Assembly: GCA_949357655.1 (NCBI GenBank)
Contig: CASHTG010000003.1
Location: 1,302,001-1,366,000 of the forward strand
Length of the DNA: 64,000 nt
Reading direction: 5' to 3'
From: Parascedosporium putredinis
Lineage: Eukaryota; Ascomycota; Sordariomycetes; Microascales; Microascaceae
Below are positions 57,661 through 64,000 of the stretch, in pieces. Both the position numbers and the translations under genes were made by a program. Numbering within the stretch: the first letter of the stretch is position 1; the number at the start of each line of letters is the position of its first letter. The notes under the pieces are model-generated. The model searched no databases. It saw nothing but the letters and a program-made list of their open reading frames with translations, and was not told where the DNA came from.

Positions 57661-58824
57661 ATAATTTCGATTCCGAGAAAAAGGACAAGTGAATAAAGGA
57701 AGAATTCCTTTTGAATTGTAAAGCTGTGGTCTCACTGGTGCCGTAGTCTCAGTTTATTCGAAGAAAGAACTGGGCTGATTCTATAGATGCTGCAGGTGCT
57801 GCGTGATATCATATTCTAGTAGCTGAAGGCTCGCTTTAGATGTGGCGCAAATATAACAATTGATCAAAATGAACTGTCGAACTTATAGTGGGCAAGACGG
57901 CATGACTCCTGCGCAGGAATACGGGACAGGTCCATTCGGAGGTTAGTGGCTAACTACGGTGGGCCCGAGTTGCATCTCGCACTTGAGTTGGAGAGACTAC
58001 TCCACACCATGGACCAAGTTCAAGGATTTCTCCTCTCGGTCAGCCGAGAACCCACACCGTGCCCGACAGGTTTCTCTTTCGCGGATGGTAGGCACGCGGG
58101 TGCCCTTGCCGTATACCCCGCAACCCCTGCTAGTTCTGAGACCTTGCATGACATGGAGTGTGCTCACGCTTCCAGATCCCGGTAGGCGTGATCCTTCGGT
58201 GCGAGGATTTGTCGCTGTTGACCATGAACTAGTAATCATACAAAAACTAGTTTCTTGACGTCGTTTTGCTCCATACTGGCTAGATCTTGAGGGGTCGCCG
58301 GCGAAGTGTACACGCGGGGTAGCGCTATCCACTTTCACGCGTTCTTAATTTCCATCCCCGTGGTCATGGTGCTCTGCACATTCATCCCTCACCTCATCCT
58401 CCCACACCCACCATAATTGTTCATCCCCCACCCCGGCCTTTAGATTACGCCCCCGCAAATGAACCCCGTGGGGACTCATTCCCCATTCGCCAGAGAGGGC
58501 ACACATTCGGTTTAGGAAAGGACTCACCCCGTCAGCTACCCTGAGCCCGTTCCTCCAGATATTGGTATTCGTGGTGAGGCATTGAGAATTGCTTACGACT
58601 AGCAAGACATCGCGTGAGGATTGACACGTTCCTCGATGTATATATGCATATATATATATGCCATCAAAGCTCTATCACTCCCGTTTCTGTTCTCTATCGC
58701 GACAGAATAGATCGTCAACCCTATTTCCAGCTTCCCGATCATCCATCTCTACACGCTGCATTTCCACCTCAGAATACCAGAAATACAGTACACAAGGTCT
58801 TCTTAGTTAGCCCCAACTGTCATC
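57661..58824. other. Divergent intergenic region
   Basis: Upstream of the reductase (minus) and the sugar transporter (plus). An alternating TA tract with a TATATATGCATATATA palindrome lies near 58636-58661, about 170-190 bases before the transporter ATG, and may serve as its TATA element. Confidence 0.45.
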
Positions 58825-60717
58825 ATGGTTGGGCTTAGCGAGCGCTTTAGCGGCACGGTATTAATCGTGCTCATCACTATTGTCAATGCTAGTAAGTTCC
58901 GACTTCCTGGTTTCGGCGAGCGTTATGTGCCGGACTCTACCTAACGTACTATATGCCACAGCCTCCATGTCATGGTTTGGCTACGATCAGGGTGTCTTTT
59001 CCGGCGTCCTCATTTCCAAGGATTTCAAGAAATGGTTCCCGGAGACGAATGAAGCCAACATTTCTGGCATCACGTCTAGCTGCTTTGCCGTAAGTAGCTA
59101 ATTCATGACCAAAATCAGCCTTGGCCAAGCCTAAGTCTTGCAGTGCCTTTTTACTAACGTAATATCTTTGGTTAGCTCGGTGCCTTCTTCGGCGCCATTT
59201 TCGCGTTCACTCTAGGTGATAAGCTTGGTCGCCGCAAGACCATCGCGGTCGGTCTCACAACTAATTTCATCGGCGCTGTCCTCCAGATAGTTTCATGGCA
59301 CCTTCCGCAGATGATTGTCGGTCGAGTCATAAACGGATTCGGTATGGGAGTTTCATCTTCCACCTGCCCCGTATACCAAGCCGAGTGCTCCAAGCCCCGA
59401 ATCCGAGGGAAACTCGTCGTCGTCGGGTCGCTCTGCAACACACTGGCTTTCTGTTTGGCCAACTGGATGAACTATGGTCTTTTCTTCCATTCTGGGCCTC
59501 TCCAATGGCGCTTTCCTCTAGGCTTCCAACTGATCTTCCCCATTATTGTCGCCACAGCCCTACTTTGCGTGCCTGAATCTCCACGTTGGCTTATGCTCAA
59601 AGATCGCCATGAGGAAGCCCGCAAGGTGATTGCCCGTCTCCACGGAAAAACACAGACCTCGATCACGAAGACGTGGCCGCAGAGTTCTTATCTATACATG
59701 GGACCATTGAACTCGAAAGAAAGGATCGCGTCCCAGTTATGGATGTACTCCGATGCCGCGACAAGACCCAGACATTCCGTCGTTTGTTACTTTCTTGCGG
59801 CACGCAGTTCATGCAGCAGTTTAGCGGTGTTAACGCTCTTGGATATTATCTTCCCACTCTCTTACAGCAAAGCGTCGGGTATGATGAGCAAACAAGCCGC
59901 CTTTTGACCGGTGTAAACGGAACTATCTACCTTGGTGCAGCCTTTTGTTGTTTGCTGCTTATTGATAATTTTGGCCGCCGGAAGTAAGTGGTTTACAGTA
60001 TCCGCCGGAATTGCCATGGCACTGACTGAGAAACTAGGATGATGCTATACGGTGCCTCCACCATGGGCTCGTGCTATCTTGTTGCTGCTCTCTGTCTCAG
60101 GGCTGCCCAGAACGATAAATCTAAGGAGGCCACGGTACGTTAGATGTCACGCTGCACGATGACAACGTCACAGACTTGGGCTAACTTTAGTATAGCTCGG
60201 CCGCGTCGTCACTGCCATGTTCTTCCTCTACTACTTCTTCTACGGAACCAGCTTTGCCAAGGTCGCGTGGGTATACAACTCGGAAATTAATTCCATCGGC
60301 TGGCGAACGAGAGGTGCTGCCGCAGCCACTGCAACCAACTGGATGGGCGGCTTTATCGTGACGCAGTTCACTAAGGCGGGCGTCAATAATCTAAAGTGGG
60401 GATTCTACCTCAGTCAGTTCTTTCGCTCATAATATCATCTCTGCTAAAAGATATCAATGTCTAACATTTACATAGTCTTCGCGATCATCTGCTGGGCCTA
60501 CTTCCCGGTTGTCTATTGCTTCTATCCTGAGACAACGCGCCGAACCTTGGAAGATATGGACGAAATTTTCATCCAGAACCCCTCTATATTCGTCTGCGGC
60601 AAGCCCGATCTCACGCAGCGCCAGCGACCGCAGGCATTTATCGAAGCTGAGCAGCAAAGAATTGCCGCCGCCGGTGACGAAAAGACCAATGTCCATCACG
60701 TTGAGCAAAAGGCCTAG
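58825..60717 (+). CDS. MFS sugar transporter, one frame break
   Basis: Sugar porter family, twelve helices, about 519 residues. Exons are 58825-58891, 58962-59089, 59176-59983, 60038-60134, 60196-60412 and 60476-60717. Family signatures: MSWFGYDQGVFSGVL in helix 1, LGDKLGRRKTIAVG after helix 2, GRVINGFGMGVSSSTCPVYQAE, PESPRWLMLKDRHEEA, QQFSGVNALGYYLPTLLQ and the C-terminal YPETTRRTLEDMDEIF. This pattern fits fungal lactose/hexose/uronate-type porters rather than hexose facilitators. The frame is one base short in the A run 59646-59650; repair gives HGKNTDLDHEDVAAEF and a whole number of codons. Probably imports the substrate for the neighbouring oxidoreductases and dehydratase. Confidence 0.88.
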
Positions 60718-61357
60718 AGCGCAAACTGGCAATGCATGGACAGTCGGGAAATAACGGAAATCGTCTTGGTCTTCAGTAGCTCGGGCTTGGACTTTTGTTT
60801 GACGTGGATACTGTGATCTCCTCTCTATTTATTCTCTGTACGATTCTATTTCAAGTGATAGGATGACCTATATAACCTTACAAAAATTCAGGCTTTAGGC
60901 TTGTTAAGTATTTATTTGTGATGGCATCTATATTGCGACCGCTCATCTTCGCTAGCCGACCGTATGAAGGAGGTCTACCTCGGTATCCCAAGACCCTCTA
61001 CACCACTGGCTGGGTGGAAATCAACGATTGCACTAAGCTAAGCTCGGCAAGTGACTGTGTTAAAGAAGTGAGCAACACTGTGAAAAGGAAAAAAGTTGGA
61101 AGGAGCACCGTCCGCTTTTCAGTACATCCACTATTAAAGTCTCTTGGGCACGCCACTGGAACCGGCAGACTCTTTATACCTGCGCGATGCCCCCAGACCC
61201 ACGCCACTGAACCCCTCCCCGCCTCCTCGCATCCTACATTTCCCAACTTTTCCGCCTCCCCCGACGAACGCGTGCTGTGCCGTAGGAGACCCCAGGCTGC
61301 CACTGCCTCCAATTTATCCACATCTTCGAGTAGAAAGAATTCAGGAAACCACTCAGT
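60718..61357. other. Promoter region of the second Zn2Cys6 regulator
   Basis: Between the transporter's stop and the regulator's start. Short frames only. Confidence 0.4.
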
Positions 61358-63474
61358 ATGAGTTTTAATCGAAAGAGGGTCGCGTTAGCGTGTTCCTTCT
61401 GTCGTCACCGGTGAGTGATTTCACCAGCCTATTCAGCTATACTATGCTTGATCGTGATACTTCTATAGCTTAGCTGGATTCAGGCATCCCTTCAGATCAC
61501 AAATATATATATTAGAGATTGAAGCTAACTATCAGCTGAAGGAAACGGCGCTGTGATGCGAGGAAGCCGAGATGCCAGAACTGCATCGAAGCAGAGGTGG
61601 AGTGCCACTACGACGACACTCCGTCGCAGAGGTGAGGCGTACTAATGACAGAGCAAGATAACCTCCTCCACTATAATCTAACCGCTACGATATAGAATCG
61701 ATACATCTGGCGGGAGTCGGGAGATTCTCCACAAACTTCAACGCATCGAGTCCCTACTAGACGATCAGTCCCGGATCGTCGCCACCCTTTCGTCTGAGCT
61801 TCACCTTCGTTCCACCCAGGAAGATATTCAAGGTACCTCACCTAATAGCCAGGTATCCTCGGTACCGGCTATCGGTAGCCGCTTCAGCGTCCCCATCACA
61901 ACATGGCCAGCAAACATTTACGAGGCCCAATCTGACGTATCCATTTTACCGCCGCTTGATATACCCGTCAAGCATAAGACCTCCTCTAGCTACCTCCTCA
62001 CCCTCCCCTCTATGAAGGCTTTGATAGGCGAATACCCCACTGACCTCTTCTTCCTCCTCGAATCTAAAAATCCGCTCCCTTCCCAATTATCCTTTGAGAC
62101 CATCCCCCACCAGCCCCATCTATTCACGTTGATCGTGAGACAGCTGATTACCTGATTGACAGCTTCTTCGCTATCGCCCATGCAAACCACCCTGTCCTCG
62201 ACGAGGAGTCCTTCCGTAGGACCTATCAACTGTTTCTAGAACGAGGTGTTGACTCAAGTGTTGAGTCCGCGATGTGCCTCGCCGTATTGGCTGTGGGTGC
62301 TGTGGCAATCGCTTCACCCGAGACAAGGGACTTTACTACCTCTCCACCAGGCATGGAGTATATGCAGCACGCGATGCCGACCTTGATCACTCTCAGCTCG
62401 TGGTCAGTTTCATATAGTGTACCTTTAGCGCAGACGTTGGTACTAGCGAGTATTTACTTCGCATATATTGTGAGGCCGCTACAAAGCTGGAGGCTTATAC
62501 ACTCCGCCTGCACGTTTTTACAGTTCAAGCTTTCAGGGTTGGTGACAGAATATACGTGTGGATATAAGTAGTCCTAACACGTTATAGATTTGATTCGAGG
62601 AGTGAAGGTGCGGAGTCTCGTGAGAGTACACTCCGCCTCGTCTGGTCCTCTTTCCTCGTCGAATGCGACCGCCTTGCTGAACTAGAACTTCCCCGTAGCG
62701 GTCTCCAGCAACTGATTGACCAAACACCCCTGCCATCTTGCAGCAATCTCGGCGACATGATTCACACCTGTTTCCTTGCTGAGACTTCGATCCGTCGTCT
62801 CCTCAACCGCATTCACAACTCTCTTTACCCTAGCCGAAAAACATACGCCTTGACCTTATCGTCTACCTCCCTAATGGCACCGGAAGAATTTTCCACAGAA
62901 GAAATATCGTCAATGATGGGTATATGTGATGAATTGCAGAGCCAGCTAGACCTGTGGTACACCTCGATACCGGAGCCGCACAGGCCATCATTAGTGGTGG
63001 GGCCAGCGGCAAATGATAGAGAGGCTGTTTTACGGATAAGGTATTTTGCGGCACGACATATCATATACCGGCCATTTGTTTTGAATATCACAATGAATCC
63101 GGGATCACATCCGCAGTCAATCATAGAAAAGGCAGGGCTCGGTATAGAAAGTTGTCGGCTCTATCTCCGGAGCGCAACTAATATCCTCCGCAAGCCAAGT
63201 CCATATACCTGGACTTTCTCGCTATCGTAAGTTGTAGCTTTAGGATGTATATTTACAATCTAAGCTAACATTATATTATAGGTCTCTCGGTGCCGTCATC
63301 GTCCTTACTCTCTCGTCGCTTAGCCCGACACTTAAACATCTAGTGCCTGATATCGATGAGCTTCAGACCCTCGCTATACATAACATTCGTCCATGGGGCA
63401 TCTCTAGTCTCGGCACAGTCGTTACAATTCTTGAAGATATACAAAGAAAGCAAAGGATCCTGTCATGTATCTAA
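61358..63474 (+). CDS. Zn2Cys6 transcription factor, one frame break
   Basis: About 605 residues. Exons are 61358-61410, 61542-61631, 61696-62537, 62588-63226 and 63282-63474. The zinc cluster is split by the first intron: MSFNRKRVALACSFCRHR then KRRCDARKPRCQNC and ECHY, pattern C-x2-C-x6-C-x6-C-x2-C-x6-C. A short coiled-coil-like stretch follows (ILHKLQRIESLLDDQSRIVA), as expected for dimerisation. The fungal_trans domain begins ADYLIDSFFAIAHANHPVLD. The C run 62104-62108 is one base short; repair joins FETIP to PAPSIHVDRETADYLID and gives a whole number of codons. It ends only 60 bp from the convergent dehydratase gene, which it may regulate. Confidence 0.85.
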
Positions 63475-63534
63475 TTCTTTCGATGGAATCATGAAATGAT
63501 ATACACTATATTCGAGAGCTTCTAGAAGCTAGGC

Positions 63535-64000
63535 TCAACGTATAGCCATAGCTATATAAACAGTAAGGTTCCCTCCAGTAAGAATTCTACTTATAACTCC
63601 CCGCCGGTAGGCTGGTTTGCGAAGTTTAAGGCCTACATGAGAAGTCCAAAAGCTTCCCATAGGATAGATATACTTCTCCAATGCCTCATCTGTGTATCCC
63701 GTGGAGTAACCGGGGGCTAATGGCGTCTCGTAGTGCGCATTGACGATCCGGCTAGGATGGCGAAGGTTCTCACGGAAGCTATCAGCGTACTCAAGCATAG
63801 ACTTGCGGCCGGTAACGGTGACGTAGTCAATGAGGCTCAAGTGCGAGGTCAGCTCGGTGAGCCCCATGGCGCCATTGTGGGGAACACAAGGAACGTCGAA
63901 CTTGGAAGCCATGAGCATCACGGCCTTAGAGGCGTAGTTAGTACATGTTGTTGATGGAAAATGACAGCGGAGGTGAGGGCAGTCCTTACTAAACACTCGT
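63535..64000 (-). CDS. Enolase-superfamily sugar-acid dehydratase, C-terminal part
   Basis: Last exon 63924-63535, an intron 63989-63925 (GTAAGG..TAAG, branch ACTAAC), and 11 nt of the preceding exon; the rest lies beyond the window. The C-terminal barrel segment reads AVMLMASKFDVPCVPHNGAMG, whose PH pair carries the general-base His of the mandelate racemase subgroup, then LSLIDYVTVTG, MLEYADSFRENLRHPSRIV and ETPLAPGYSTGY. This pattern is that of L-galactonate and L-fuconate dehydratases, which turn aldonic acids into 2-keto-3-deoxy acids. Which sugar acid is used cannot be told from the fragment. The tail after YPMGSFW is longer than usual, about 25 residues. Confidence 0.75.
   Translation of the reverse strand, partial: RVFSKDCPHLRCHFPSTTCTNYASKAVMLMASKFDVPCVPHNGAMGLTELTSHLSLIDYVTVTGRKSMLEYADSFRENLRHPSRIVNAHYETPLAPGYSTGYTDEALEKYIYPMGSFWTSHVGLKLRKPAYRRGVISRILTGGNLTVYIAMAIR

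Noticed and set aside
58636..58661. Alternating TA tract with a TATATATGCATATATA palindrome as a special site
   Set aside because: Simple TA repeats often form palindromes; it most likely serves as a TATA element for the transporter gene.

Overview
The window is from a filamentous ascomycete (Pezizomycotina). The evidence is many short introns (about 45-100 nt) with CTAAC/CTGAC branch sites, HET-domain proteins, a fungal rhodopsin-domain membrane protein, two Zn2Cys6 regulators, a kexin-processed repeat protein, and sedolisin and proteinase K-type secreted proteases. Species cannot be fixed from sequence alone. No rRNA, convincing tRNA or intact transposon was seen.

Layout. 0-13.7 kb: the 3' end of a HET-type protein, a small Cys-rich Kex2-processed secreted peptide gene, a sedolisin, a repeat-peptide precursor with eleven units, a HET-domain protein and a secreted orphan protein. 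13.7-20.9 kb: gene-poor. 20.9-29.6 kb: rhodopsin-domain protein, GMC oxidoreductase and secreted amidase. 32-36 kb: acetamidase-like enzyme and F-box protein. 36.7-47.2 kb: what looks like a catabolic cluster of dihydroxyacetone-kinase family protein, class II ketose-bisphosphate aldolase, Zn2Cys6 regulator, SDR dehydrogenase and Dal5-type transporter, arranged round two divergent promoters. 47.9-49.3 kb: subtilisin-like protease. 49.3-53.7 kb: gene-poor and AT-rich in part. 54-64 kb: zinc alcohol dehydrogenase, NAD(P)H reductase, sugar transporter, second Zn2Cys6 regulator and the 3' end of an enolase-superfamily sugar-acid dehydratase, which fit a second carbon-source cluster.

The strongest observations are these. 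(1) The kexin-processed repeat precursor at 4999-6174. (2) The five-gene 36.7-47.2 kb cluster, whose two divergent promoters and regulator promoter all carry CGGAAA-type motifs: four copies in 58 bp, three plus a near match in 60 bp, and two copies. This suggests a self-contained regulon. (3) A recurrent single-base length error, mostly one base too few in a homopolymer, that breaks the frame of most multi-exon genes. Correcting it restores a whole number of codons in almost every model, so it points to consensus errors in the assembly rather than to a field of pseudogenes. Four genes (repeat precursor, acetamidase, DHA kinase, subtilisin) read intact.
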